Below are positions 21,766 through 30,388 of a stretch of 64,000 nucleotides of DNA, piece by piece. Each line of letters starts with the position of its first letter. The first letter of the stretch is position 1. The position numbers and the translations under genes were made by a program. The stretch comes from Azospirillum sp. TSO22-1 (GTDB taxonomy: Bacteria > Pseudomonadota > Alphaproteobacteria > Azospirillales > Azospirillaceae): assembly GCF_003116015.1 (NCBI RefSeq), contig NZ_LGQZ01000058.1, forward strand, positions 36,581-100,580. Direction: 5' to 3'. The notes under the pieces are model-generated. The model was not told the origin of the DNA, ran no database searches, and was given only the letters and a program-made list of their open reading frames with translations.

Positions 21766-22704
21766 ATGGCCGCATCACCGAAGAAGGTCATCATCAGCTG
21801 CGCGTTGACCGGGTCGATCCACACGCCGACCATGTCCGACGCGCTGCCGGTCACCCCGGACGAGATCGTCGAGCAGGGGCTCGGCGCGGCCGAGGCCGGG
21901 GCGGCGATCCTGCACCTGCACGCCCGCGATCCCCGCACCGGCCAGCCGACGCCGGACCCGGCGGTCTTCATGGAGTTCCTGCCGCGCCTCAAGCAGTCCA
22001 CCGACGCGGTGCTCAACATCACCACCGGCGGCTCGCTGAACATGACGGTGCAGGAGCGCCTCGCCGCCCCGCTCCTGGCCCGGCCGGAGATGTGCTCGCT
22101 CAACATGGGCTCGATGAACTTCGGCATCTTCCCGCTGGCCGACCGCTACAAGGACTGGAAGCACGACTGGGAGGAGCCCTACCTGCGCAGCACCGACGAC
22201 TTCATCTTCCGCAACACCTTCCGCGACATCGCGTATATCCTCGAGCATCTGGGCGAGGGCTGCGGCACGCGCTTCGAATTCGAATGCTACGACGTCGGGC
22301 ACCTGTACAACCTCGCGCACTTCCTCGACCGCGGGCTGGTGAAGCCGCCGCTGTTCGTCCAGACGATCTTCGGCATCCTCGGCGGCATCGGCGCGGAGAC
22401 GCGCAACCTCGTCTTCATGCGCGAGACCGCCGACCGCCTGTTCGGCGGCGCCTACGAGTGGTCGGTGCTGGCGGCCGGCCGCCACCAGATCCCGTTCACC
22501 ACCGTGGCCGGCAGCATGGGCGGCAACGTCCGGGTCGGGCTGGAGGACAGCCTCTACCTCGGCAAGGGCCGGCTCGCCCGCAACAGCGCCGAGCAGGTGG
22601 CGAAGATCCGCCGGATCCTCGAGGAGCTGTCGCTCGACATCGCCACCCCCGCCGAGGCGCGCGCCCGGCTCGGCCTCAAGGGCGCCGACGCGGTGGCGTT
22701 CTGA
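21766..22704 (+). CDS. Beta-keto acid cleavage enzyme (BKACE, DUF849)
   Basis: Zn-dependent enzyme of 312 residues which, in this family, condenses a beta-keto acid with acetyl-CoA to give acetoacetate and a new acyl-CoA. The metal-binding HLHARDPRTG motif, the N-terminal IISCALTGSIHTP with the conserved Thr/Gly segment, and FEFECYDVGHL are all present. The gene sits between a beta-hydroxy acid dehydrogenase and a 3-hydroxybutyrate dehydrogenase, which supplies both substrate and an outlet for acetoacetate. The substrate side chain (carnitine-like, aminated or other) cannot be read here. Confidence 0.88.
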   Translation: MAASPKKVIISCALTGSIHTPTMSDALPVTPDEIVEQGLGAAEAGAAILHLHARDPRTGQPTPDPAVFMEFLPRLKQSTDAVLNITTGGSLNMTVQERLAAPLLARPEMCSLNMGSMNFGIFPLADRYKDWKHDWEEPYLRSTDDFIFRNTFRDIAYILEHLGEGCGTRFEFECYDVGHLYNLAHFLDRGLVKPPLFVQTIFGILGGIGAETRNLVFMRETADRLFGGAYEWSVLAAGRHQIPFTTVAGSMGGNVRVGLEDSLYLGKGRLARNSAEQVAKIRRILEELSLDIATPAEARARLGLKGADAVAF

Positions 22705-22740
22705 GGCGCACACCGGCTTTCCAGGATGAAGGACACAGCG

Positions 22741-23520
22741 ATGCGAGACAGAAACGCCGTCGTCACCGGCTCCACCAGCGGCATCGGTCTGGCGACCGCC
22801 CGCGAATTGGCTAGCCGCGGCTGCAACGTGATGATCAACGGCTTCGGCGACCGCGCGGAGATCGACCGGACGTGCGCCGAGATCGCCGCGCGGAGCGGCA
22901 CCAGGATCGTCTATTCGGACGCCGACCTCAACCAGCCGGAGGAGGCCCGCGCCCTGATGGCCGCCGCCGCCGGGGCGCTCGGCCCCATCGACATCCTGGT
23001 GAACAACGCCGGGGTGCAGCACGTGGCGGCGCTGCACGAGTTCCCCGAGGACAAGTGGGACCTGCTGCTCGCGGTGAACCTGAGCGCCGCCTTCCACACC
23101 ATCAAGGCGGCGCTCCCGTCGATGATGGAGCGGCGCTGGGGACGCATCGTCAACACGGCCTCAGTCCTCGGCATGGTGGGGGCGCCGCACAAGCCCGCCT
23201 ACGTCGCCGCGAAGCACGGCGTCATCGGCCTGACCAAGGCCGTGGCGATCGAGGCGGCCCCGCACGGCATCACCTGCAACGCGGTGTGCCCCGGTACGGT
23301 GCTGACCCCGATCATCGAGAAGCAGATCGCCCAGCAGGCGCAGGTCACCGGCCTGCCGGAGGATCAGGTGCTGCAGGCGGTGTTCCTCCAGAAGATGCCG
23401 ACCGGCCGGCTGGTCTCGCCCGACGAGGTCGCGGCCGCCATCGCCTTCCTGTGCTCCGACGCCGCGGCGTCGATCACCGGCACCGCCCTCCCGGTGGACG
23501 GCGGCTACACGACCCATTGA
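22741..23520 (+). CDS. 3-hydroxybutyrate dehydrogenase (SDR family)
   Basis: Short-chain dehydrogenase of 259 residues interconverting acetoacetate and 3-hydroxybutyrate. The cofactor motif is TGSTSGIG, NNAG follows at about residue 87, and the active-site Tyr-Lys is in YVAAKHGVIGLTK. AIEAAPHGITCNAVCPGTVLTP and EKQI are strongly BdhA-like. The ATG at 22741 has AAGGA at good spacing; an ATG at 22726 is in frame but less well placed. It gives the cassette an outlet for the acetoacetate released by the cleavage enzyme. Confidence 0.85.
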   Translation: MRDRNAVVTGSTSGIGLATARELASRGCNVMINGFGDRAEIDRTCAEIAARSGTRIVYSDADLNQPEEARALMAAAAGALGPIDILVNNAGVQHVAALHEFPEDKWDLLLAVNLSAAFHTIKAALPSMMERRWGRIVNTASVLGMVGAPHKPAYVAAKHGVIGLTKAVAIEAAPHGITCNAVCPGTVLTPIIEKQIAQQAQVTGLPEDQVLQAVFLQKMPTGRLVSPDEVAAAIAFLCSDAAASITGTALPVDGGYTTH

Positions 23521-23591
23521 CGTCCCGAAGGGCGTCAGCCCCATAGACAACGTGCCCAAACACCAAGAACTGACACACTAGGGAGCAAAAC

Positions 23592-24794
23592 ATGCGCAAC
23601 ATCCTCTTCGCCGGAGTCGCTCTCGCCGCCCTGACGTCCGGGACGGCCCAGGCCCAGATGTCGGACAACGTCATCAAGATCGGCATGCTGTCCGACCGGT
23701 CGGGCATCTACGCCGACATCAACGGCGAAGGCTCGGCGGTGGCCGCGCGGATGGCCGCCGAAGAGTTCGGCAACGCCATCAACGGCACCAGGATCGAGAT
23801 CATCGTCGGCGACCACCAGAACAAGGCGGACATCGCCGCCAACCTGGCGCGCCAGTGGATCGACACCGAGAAGGTCGACGTCGTCGCCGACGTGCCGAAC
23901 TCGGCTGCGGCGCTGGCGGTGCAGGGCATCACCCGCGACAAGAAGCGCCTGTTCCTGATGTCCGGCCCGGGTTCCACCGATCTCACCGGCAAGGAGTGCA
24001 GCCCGTACGGCTTCCAGTGGACCTGGGACAACCATTCCGTGGCGTCCGCCACCGCCCGCGCGCTGGTCGAGCAGGGCAAGAAGAGCTGGTTCTTCATCAC
24101 CGCCGACTACGCCTTCGGCCACTCGCTGGAGACGGAAGCCGCCAACACCGTCAAGCAGCTCGGCGGCACCGTCAAGGGCAGCGTGCGCCATCCGCTGGGA
24201 ACCTCCGACTTCTCGTCCTTCCTGGTGCAGGCGCAGGCCTCCGGTGCGCAGGTCGTCGCCTTCGCCAACGCCGGCGGCGACACCATCAACGCCGTCAAGC
24301 AAGCCGCCGAGTTCGGCATTCCCCAGAGCGGCCAGACGCTGGCGGCCCTGCTGCTGAACGTCAACGACGCGCACGCGCTCGGCCTCGAGACCGCGCAGGG
24401 CCTGACGCTGGCGAACTCCTTCTACTGGGACATGACCGACGAGACCCGCGCCTGGTCGAAGAAATTTGAGGAGCGGACCGGCCGCAAGCCGTCGATGAAC
24501 CAGGCCGGCGTGTACTCGTCGGTCAGGCACTACCTCAAGGCCGTGCAGGACATCGGCACCGACGATCCCGACAAGGTCGCCGCCCGGATCCGCGCCACCC
24601 CCGTCACCGACATGATGATGAAGGACGCCAAGGTCGCCGACAACGGCCGCGTCTTCGACGACATGTACCTGCTGCAGGTGAAGGCGCCGGGCGAGGCGAA
24701 GTACGCGTGGGATTACTTCAAGGTCCTCAAGAAGATCCCGGGCGACCAGGCCTACATCGCGCCGAAGGACAGCGGCTGCCCGCTGGTCAAGTGA
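23592..24794 (+). CDS. Periplasmic substrate-binding protein, branched-chain amino acid ABC type
   Basis: Secreted binding protein of 400 residues with a signal peptide (MRNILFAGVALAALTSGTAQA). The mature part begins VIKIGMLSDRSGIYADINGE and matches type-1 binding proteins of the LivJ/urea/amide group. It lies 71 bp after the SDR, presumably in the sigma-54 operon, and should deliver the substrate of the cassette. No permease or ATPase gene accompanies it, so it must use a transporter encoded elsewhere or act as a sensor. Confidence 0.85.
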   Translation: MRNILFAGVALAALTSGTAQAQMSDNVIKIGMLSDRSGIYADINGEGSAVAARMAAEEFGNAINGTRIEIIVGDHQNKADIAANLARQWIDTEKVDVVADVPNSAAALAVQGITRDKKRLFLMSGPGSTDLTGKECSPYGFQWTWDNHSVASATARALVEQGKKSWFFITADYAFGHSLETEAANTVKQLGGTVKGSVRHPLGTSDFSSFLVQAQASGAQVVAFANAGGDTINAVKQAAEFGIPQSGQTLAALLLNVNDAHALGLETAQGLTLANSFYWDMTDETRAWSKKFEERTGRKPSMNQAGVYSSVRHYLKAVQDIGTDDPDKVAARIRATPVTDMMMKDAKVADNGRVFDDMYLLQVKAPGEAKYAWDYFKVLKKIPGDQAYIAPKDSGCPLVK

Positions 24795-24799
24795 CGGTC

Positions 24800-24819
24800 G
24801 GGGAGCGGAGACGCTCCCC
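24800..24819. terminator. Hairpin between convergent genes
   Basis: An 8-bp perfect stem (ggggagcg / cgctcccc) with a 4-base loop lies 6 bp after the binding-protein stop and before the convergent LysR gene. It lacks a long T-run, so it is a candidate terminator for both directions rather than a textbook one. Confidence 0.5.
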
Positions 24820-24837
24820 TTCCCTCCCCGCCGGCCG

Positions 24838-25752
24838 CTACCGCGGCATCCGGCTCTGCGGGGTCTGGTAGACCGCGCTGAAGTACGAGCGGAACAGCCG
24901 CATGGCCGGCGTCAGCTCGACACCGTGGCGCCAGGCGAGCCCGACGTCCATGGCCGGGACGCGTTCGCGCATGACGATGGTCTCGATGCGTTTCCCTTCC
25001 AGCGACCATGGGCGGTAGACCATGTCGGACAGAATGGTCACGCCCTGGCCGTTGGCGACGATGGAGCGCACCGCCTCGATCGACGAGGTGCGCAGCCGCA
25101 CGTCGGGGCGGAAGGGCGTGGCGTTCCAGTAGCGCATCGTCCAGTGGGCGGCCTCGTCCACGGTCAGGATGATGTAGGGGTGCCCGGCGACGTCCACCAA
25201 CCCCACCGAATCGAGTTCCAGCAGCCGGTGCCCGGCCGGCACCCACAGCCGGCGCTGGCTGCCCAGCAGCGTCTCGGTCGTCAGTTCCGGGTTGTTGATG
25301 TTCGAGGTCAGCACCACCGCCATGTCGAGCCGGCCGGTGATCAGGCTCTCCTCGATCATCTCGCGCGTCAGCTCGTGGATGTGGATGCGCAGGTTCGGGT
25401 GACGCCGCTCCAGCCGCTCCAGGTGCTGCGGCAGGAAGTAGCCGAGCACCGTGTAGCTGGCGCCGATCGACAGCGTGCCGGCGATCTCGGCGTGGGTGTC
25501 GGCGGGGTGCAGCGCCTCCTCCACGCTGGCCAGGATGCGGTGGCCGGCGGACAGGAAGCGGCGCCCGGCCTCCGTCAGTTCCATGCCCTGCGCCGTGCGG
25601 TCGAACAGGCGGGAGCCGACCTCGGCCTCCAGTTCCTTGATTGCCGAGGTGATCGCCGACTGCGAGATCGACAGCTCCCGCGCCGCGCGCGACACCTGCC
25701 CCAGGTTGGCGGTGGCGACGAAGTACTTCACGTGCCGGAAATTCAACGCCAT
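24838..25752 (-). CDS. LysR-family regulator of the pxpA locus
   Basis: Regulator of 304 residues: HTH at about 5-64 (VKYFVATANLGQVSRAARE, then VGSRLFDRTAQGMEL) and a LysR substrate-binding domain. The start at 25752 begins just before the HTH; an in-frame extension to 25914 runs into the AT-rich intergenic region and is rejected. It is divergent from the pxpA/biotin carboxylase operon at 26028 and likely controls it. Its 3' end is convergent with the sigma-54 cassette. Confidence 0.85.
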   Translation of the reverse strand: MALNFRHVKYFVATANLGQVSRAARELSISQSAITSAIKELEAEVGSRLFDRTAQGMELTEAGRRFLSAGHRILASVEEALHPADTHAEIAGTLSIGASYTVLGYFLPQHLERLERRHPNLRIHIHELTREMIEESLITGRLDMAVVLTSNINNPELTTETLLGSQRRLWVPAGHRLLELDSVGLVDVAGHPYIILTVDEAAHWTMRYWNATPFRPDVRLRTSSIEAVRSIVANGQGVTILSDMVYRPWSLEGKRIETIVMRERVPAMDVGLAWRHGVELTPAMRLFRSYFSAVYQTPQSRMPR

Positions 25753-25815
25753 GGCGCTCTCTACCTTCTGATTTTCTGCGATCAACCAGCCTAAAAATCT
25801 GAATATGCCGAATTG

Positions 25816-25825
25816 TTGTGCACAA
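25816..25825. promoter_or_regulatory. Palindrome in the LysR/pxpA divergent promoter
   Basis: A perfect 10-bp palindrome, ttgtgcacaa, lies 64 bp upstream of the LysR start within an AT-rich patch of otherwise GC-rich DNA (25753-26027). It is a candidate LysR operator; no experimental or comparative support is available here. Confidence 0.4.
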
Positions 25826-26027
25826 TTGATTTGGTCAGCAAACGCTTGAAGTACACAGAATGGCCGATTACCGCCACGGATTGAAAATCGGAAAATCAGA
25901 TAATGCATGCACAAAAATTAAAATTTGCCAACTTTCCAGCTTTCCATACGCTTGAAGGCAGAAAGATCGTCGTCCAGCCGGTCGGTCCGGGCGGCGGTCC
26001 CGACGCAAAGGCAGAGGGAGTGGGACG

Positions 26028-26813
26028 TTGGCGCTCAAAATGGTCGATCTCAACTGTGACCTGGGCGAAGGCTATGGTCACTGGACGCTGGGGGAAGCCG
26101 CCGACGACGTGCTGATGGACCTCATCAGCTCGGCCAACGTGGCCACCGGCTTCCACGCCGGCGATCCCAACCTGATGGACCGCGTGGTGCGGCTGGCCGT
26201 CGAGCGCGGCGTGGCGCTGGGTGCTCATCCCGGCTACCGCGACCTGCAGGGCTTCGGCCGCCGCGTCATCCAGGCCAAGCCGGAGGAACTGGTCAACGAC
26301 ATCCTCTACCAGGTCGGCGCGCTGCGCGAGTTCGCCCGCCGGCACGGCACCCGCCTCCAGCACGTCAAGCTGCACGGCGCGCTCTACATGGAGGCGGCGC
26401 GCGACGAGGGGCTGTCGCACCTGCTCGCCGAGGCGCTGCTGAAGTCCAGCCCGGAGACCCTGGTCTTCTGCATGGACGGGTCGAAGACCTGCGCCATCGC
26501 CCGTGACGCCGGGCTGCCGGTGGTGCGCGAGTTCTACGCCGACCGCGACTACGACCGCAGCGGCTCCATCGTCTTCGCCCGCCGCATGCGCCCGCTCGAC
26601 CCGGCCGAGGTCGCCGAGAAGTGCGTGCGCGCCTGCCAGGAGGGCAAGGTGCGCACGGTGGAGGACGAGGACATCGACATCGCCTTCGACTCCATCTGCT
26701 TCCACTCCGACACGCCGGGTGCGCTCGCCATCGGCACCGCCGTGCGCGACGCGCTGCTGGCGGCCGGCATCCGCATCGCCGCCGCCGCCGAGGTGGTGGC
26801 GACCCCCGCCTGA
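26028..26813 (+). CDS. pxpA: 5-oxoprolinase subunit A (LamB/YcsF family)
   Basis: LamB/YcsF-family protein of 261 residues; in the PxpABC complex this subunit works with B and C in ATP-dependent opening of 5-oxoproline. Family motifs are [43 protein letters not shown] and [13 protein letters not shown] at 26028 has GAGGGAG at correct spacing; an ATG at 26040 (four codons in) lies too far from it, so the TTG start is preferred. First gene of an operon with a biotin carrier, a biotin carboxylase and PxpB/C. Confidence 0.88.
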   Translation: MALKMVDLNCDLGEGYGHWTLGEAADDVLMDLISSANVATGFHAGDPNLMDRVVRLAVERGVALGAHPGYRDLQGFGRRVIQAKPEELVNDILYQVGALREFARRHGTRLQHVKLHGALYMEAARDEGLSHLLAEALLKSSPETLVFCMDGSKTCAIARDAGLPVVREFYADRDYDRSGSIVFARRMRPLDPAEVAEKCVRACQEGKVRTVEDEDIDIAFDSICFHSDTPGALAIGTAVRDALLAAGIRIAAAAEVVATPA

Positions 26814-26843
26814 TTTCCAGCCCGCAAGAAGGAACCCGCTGCG

Positions 26844-27080
26844 ATGGCCGAGATCCGTTCCCCGCTGCCCGGCATCTTCTACCGCCGCCCCGCCCCGGAC
26901 CTGCCGCCGTTCAAGGAGGTGGGCGATGCGGTCGCCGTCGATGACGTCATCGGGCTGGTCGAGGTGATGAAGTCCTTCATCGAGATCAAGGCCGACACCG
27001 CCGGCACCGTCGTCCGCTTCGTGACCGAGAGCGAGGACGCGGTGATGGCCGGCGACGTCCTCGTCGAGCTGGAAGGCTGA
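26844..27080 (+). CDS. Biotin carboxyl carrier-type protein
   Basis: Compact 78-residue biotinyl domain with no N-terminal extension. The biotinylation site is EVMKSF (Lys43), with Met-Lys as in carboxylases rather than the DKA of lipoyl domains. Starts 30 bp after pxpA and ends 4 bp before the biotin carboxylase gene. It would carry CO2 from that enzyme to the PxpB/PxpC-like carboxyltransferase, as the BCCP domain does in urea carboxylase. Confidence 0.88.
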   Translation: MAEIRSPLPGIFYRRPAPDLPPFKEVGDAVAVDDVIGLVEVMKSFIEIKADTAGTVVRFVTESEDAVMAGDVLVELEG

Positions 27081-27084
27081 GGCG

Positions 27085-28449
27085 ATGGGCATCCGCCGCC
27101 TGTTCGTCGCCAACCGCGGCGAGATCGCCGTGCGCATCGTCCGCGCCGCCAAGGCGCTGGGCATCGGGACGGTGCAAGCCTATTCCGAGGCGGACCGCGA
27201 CATGCTGGCCGTCCGCCTCGCCGACGCCGCCGTCTGCGTCGGCCGCCCGGCGGCCCGGCAGTCCTACCTGGACGGCGCCCGCCTGATCGCCGCGGCGACG
27301 GAGTCCGGCTGCGACGCCGTGCACCCCGGCTACGGCTTCCTGGCCGAGAACGCCGCCTTCGCCGAGGCGGTGGAAGCCGCCGGGCTGATCTTCGTCGGGC
27401 CGAGGGCGGAGACCATCCGCACCATGGGCGACAAGGCCGCCGCCCGCGACGCCGCCATCGCCGCCGGGGTGCCGGTGGTCCCGGGCTCCAAGGGCCGCGT
27501 CGCCGACCTCGACGCCGCGCTGGCCGCGGCGGAGGCCATCGGCTACCCGGTGATGATCAAGGCGGCGGCCGGCGGCGGCGGGCGCGGCATCCGCATCGCC
27601 GGGAACGCCGACGAACTGCGCCGCCTCGCCCCGCAGGCGCAGAGCGAAGCGCAGGCGGCGTTCGGCGACGGCGGCCTGTACCTGGAGCGCGTCATCACCA
27701 ACGCCCGCCACATCGAGGTGCAGGTGCTGGGCGACGGCACGCGCGCCATCCACGCCTTCGAGCGCGAATGCTCCCTCCAGCGCCGCCGCCAGAAGGTGTG
27801 GGAGGAGGCGCCGGCCGCCTGCCTGGACGGCGCCACGCGGAACCGCCTGTGCGCGTCCGCCGTGGCGCTGGCCGAGAGCGTCGGCTACCGCGGCGCCGGC
27901 ACGCTGGAATACCTCTACGACGACGCGACGGGCGCCTTCTACTTCATCGAGATGAACACCCGCATCCAGGTCGAGCACCCGGTGACCGAGATGGTCACCG
28001 GCATCGATCTGGTGGCGGCGATGATCCGCATTGCCGGCGGCGCGCCGCTGGCGCTGTGGCAGGAGGACGTGCGGCTGACCGGCCACGCCGTCGAGGTGCG
28101 GATCAACGCCGAGGATCCGGCCGCCGGCTTCCTGCCCGCCCCCGGCACCATCGGCGCGCTGGAGGTCCCGGAGGATCCGGGGGTCCGCTTCGACGGCATG
28201 ATCTACGAGGGCTACACCATCCCGCCCTTCTACGACTCGCTGCTCGGCAAGCTGATCGTGCACGGCGCCGACCGCGCGCAGGCCATCGACCGGATGGCGG
28301 CGGCGCTGGAGGGACTGCGCATCGGCGGCGTCAAGACGACGATCCCGCTGCACCAGGCGCTCTGCGCCGACCCGGACGTGCGGCGCGGCGACACCCACAC
28401 GCAGTTCCTGGAAGCCTGGCTCGCCGGGCAGACGTTGGCCGCGCAATAG
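27085..28449 (+). CDS. Biotin carboxylase subunit (AccC-like)
   Basis: ATP-grasp enzyme of 454 residues that carboxylates biotin. Visible: the N-terminal FVANRGEIAVRIVRAAK, the HPGYGFLAEN loop, the glycine-rich ATP lid KAAAGGGGRGIRI, and EMNTRIQVEHPVTEM with the catalytic Glu and Arg. It is full length. Placement in the pxp operon, with a dedicated carrier protein, argues that it is not the housekeeping acetyl-CoA carboxylase copy. Confidence 0.9.
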   Translation: MGIRRLFVANRGEIAVRIVRAAKALGIGTVQAYSEADRDMLAVRLADAAVCVGRPAARQSYLDGARLIAAATESGCDAVHPGYGFLAENAAFAEAVEAAGLIFVGPRAETIRTMGDKAAARDAAIAAGVPVVPGSKGRVADLDAALAAAEAIGYPVMIKAAAGGGGRGIRIAGNADELRRLAPQAQSEAQAAFGDGGLYLERVITNARHIEVQVLGDGTRAIHAFERECSLQRRRQKVWEEAPAACLDGATRNRLCASAVALAESVGYRGAGTLEYLYDDATGAFYFIEMNTRIQVEHPVTEMVTGIDLVAAMIRIAGGAPLALWQEDVRLTGHAVEVRINAEDPAAGFLPAPGTIGALEVPEDPGVRFDGMIYEGYTIPPFYDSLLGKLIVHGADRAQAIDRMAAALEGLRIGGVKTTIPLHQALCADPDVRRGDTHTQFLEAWLAGQTLAAQ

Positions 28450-28475
28450 GGGCCGCGCAACAAGGGGAGGACCGG

Positions 28476-29351
28476 ATGCAGACCCGCTATTCCTACGGGG
28501 GGGACGAGCACATCTTCGTCGAGATCGACGAGGAGATGTCGCTCGAAGCCTTCTTCAAGAGCCTGTCGATCGCCAACGCCGTGCGCGCGATGCGCATCGA
28601 CGGCGTCACCGAGGTCTGCCCGGCCAACGGCAGCTTCCAGGTCAAGTTCGATCCCGACCGCATCAAGCCCGACACCCTGATGGCCGCGCTGAAGGTCTTG
28701 GAGGCCTCGGCCGACAAGGCGGAGAAACGGCTCGACACCCGCATCGTCGAGATCCCGGTCTACTACCGCGACCCCTGGACCACCGAGACGCTGATGCGCT
28801 TCCGCGAGCGGCACCAGGACCCGGAGGGCACCGACCTCGACTACGCGGCGCGCGTCAACGGCTACGACACGGTGGAGCAGTTCATCCACGCCCACCACGC
28901 CTCGCCGTGGTTCGTCTCCATGGTCGGGTTCGTCGCCGGGCTGCCGTTCCTCTACCAGCTCGTCGAGCGCTCGCGGCAGATCCAGGTGCCCAAATACCTG
29001 CGCCCGCGCACCGACACGCCGAAGCTGACCATCGGCCACGGCGGCTGCTTCAGCTGCGTCTATTCGGTGCGCGGCGCCGGCGGCTACCAGATGTTCGGCA
29101 TCACGCCGGTGCCGATCTACGACCCGCAGCAGAAGGTCTCCTACCTGCGCGAGTTCATGGTGTTCTTCCGCCCCGGCGACATCGTCAAGTGGAAGCCCAT
29201 CGACCACGCCGAATACGACGCCATCGTCGCCGACGTGGCGGCCAACCGCTACGAGCCGCGCACGGCCAAGGTGACCTTCGACCTCGACGCCTTCAACGCG
29301 GACATCGACGGCACCAACCAGCGGCTGATGGAGGCCCTCCATGGCGTTTAA
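28476..29351 (+). CDS. pxpB: 5-oxoprolinase subunit B / carboxyltransferase (KipI-like)
   Basis: KipI/PxpB-family protein of 291 residues. The domain of about 70-290 shows DYAARVNGYDTVEQFIHAH, then FVAGLPFLYQL, and YQMFGITPVPIYDP. This fold equals half of the carboxyltransferase domain of urea carboxylase. The ATG at 28476 follows GGGGAGG. The first about 90 residues (YSYGGDEHIFVEIDEEMSLE) are longer than in standard KipI. Overlaps pxpC by 11 bp. Confidence 0.85.
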   Translation: MQTRYSYGGDEHIFVEIDEEMSLEAFFKSLSIANAVRAMRIDGVTEVCPANGSFQVKFDPDRIKPDTLMAALKVLEASADKAEKRLDTRIVEIPVYYRDPWTTETLMRFRERHQDPEGTDLDYAARVNGYDTVEQFIHAHHASPWFVSMVGFVAGLPFLYQLVERSRQIQVPKYLRPRTDTPKLTIGHGGCFSCVYSVRGAGGYQMFGITPVPIYDPQQKVSYLREFMVFFRPGDIVKWKPIDHAEYDAIVADVAANRYEPRTAKVTFDLDAFNADIDGTNQRLMEALHGV

Positions 29352-30312
29352 GGTTCTCAACCCCGGCCTGCTGACCACCGTCCAGGACCTCGGTCGGCCC
29401 GGCTACTTCCACCTGGGCATCCCGGTGTCGGGCGCCATGGACCGCTACGCGCTGCGCGCCGCCAATCTGCTGGTCGGCAACCCGGAGGGGGCCGCCGCGC
29501 TGGAGGCGGTGTTCATGGGGCCGAAGCTGGAGTTCGAGGTGGACGCCACGGTCGCCGTCACCGGCGCCGACCTGCCGGCCCGCGTCGACGGCGAGCCTCA
29601 CCCGGCCTGGACCGCCTTCCCGGTGCGCGCCGGCCAGACGCTGTCCTTCGACTATCTGAAAGGCGGGGCGCGCGCCTACATCGCGATCTCCGGCGGCATC
29701 GACACCCCGCCGGCGCTGGGCAGCCGCTCCACCTACATCATCGGCGCGCTGGGCGGCTATCACGGCCGCGCACTGGCGGTCGGCGACGTGCTGCCGCTGG
29801 GCGCGCCGCACGCCGTCCAGCACGGCACCGAGGTGCCGGCGGACCTGCGCCGCACCCCGGGGCACAGCGCCGAGCTGCGCGTGCTGCCCGGCCTGTACTG
29901 GCGCCTGATGACCGAGGAGGCCGGTGGCAACTTCTTCGCCGACGAGTGGAAGGTGGCGCCGGAGGCGGACCGCATGGGCTACCGTTTCCGCGGCGGCCGG
30001 CCGATCACCTTCAAGCCGCGCGAGCAGCCGTTCGGCGCCGGCTCCGACCCCTCCAACATCGTCGACGCCTGCTACTCCTACGGTTCGATCCAGGTGCCCG
30101 GCGGTTCCGAGCCGATCGTCCTGCACCGCGACGCGGTGTCCGGCGGCGGCTACTTCACGCTGGGCGCGGTGGTCTCCGCCGACATGGACCTGATCGGCCA
30201 GATGCAGCCCAACACCCGGGTCCGCTTCGTCAAGGTGGACATGGAGCAGGCCCTGGCGGCGCGCGCCGCGGAGGCGCAGCGGCTCGCCCGGCTGAGGGAG
30301 GCGCTGAGCTAG
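29341..30312 (+). CDS. pxpC: 5-oxoprolinase subunit C / carboxyltransferase (KipA-like)
   Basis: KipA/PxpC-family protein of 323 residues: starts VLNPGLLTTVQDLGRPGYF, the family signature, followed by VSGAMDRYALRAANLLVGN and YIAISGGIDTPPALGSRSTY. It pairs with the KipI-like protein to complete the carboxyltransferase-like unit. Overlaps pxpB by 11 bp. It is the last enzyme gene before the TorT-like binding protein (76 bp downstream). Confidence 0.88.
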   Translation: MAFKVLNPGLLTTVQDLGRPGYFHLGIPVSGAMDRYALRAANLLVGNPEGAAALEAVFMGPKLEFEVDATVAVTGADLPARVDGEPHPAWTAFPVRAGQTLSFDYLKGGARAYIAISGGIDTPPALGSRSTYIIGALGGYHGRALAVGDVLPLGAPHAVQHGTEVPADLRRTPGHSAELRVLPGLYWRLMTEEAGGNFFADEWKVAPEADRMGYRFRGGRPITFKPREQPFGAGSDPSNIVDACYSYGSIQVPGGSEPIVLHRDAVSGGGYFTLGAVVSADMDLIGQMQPNTRVRFVKVDMEQALAARAAEAQRLARLREALS

Positions 30313-30388
30313 GCGGCCGCGGGCCGTTCCCGACCCTCCCGAGCACCCCGGTTCCCGTCCCCCTACCCTCTGCCGTGGAGACACGCCC

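Noticed and set aside
25903..26115. Plus-strand 70-codon frame before pxpA
   Set aside because: Overlaps the divergent promoter and pxpA in another frame, no ribosome-binding site.
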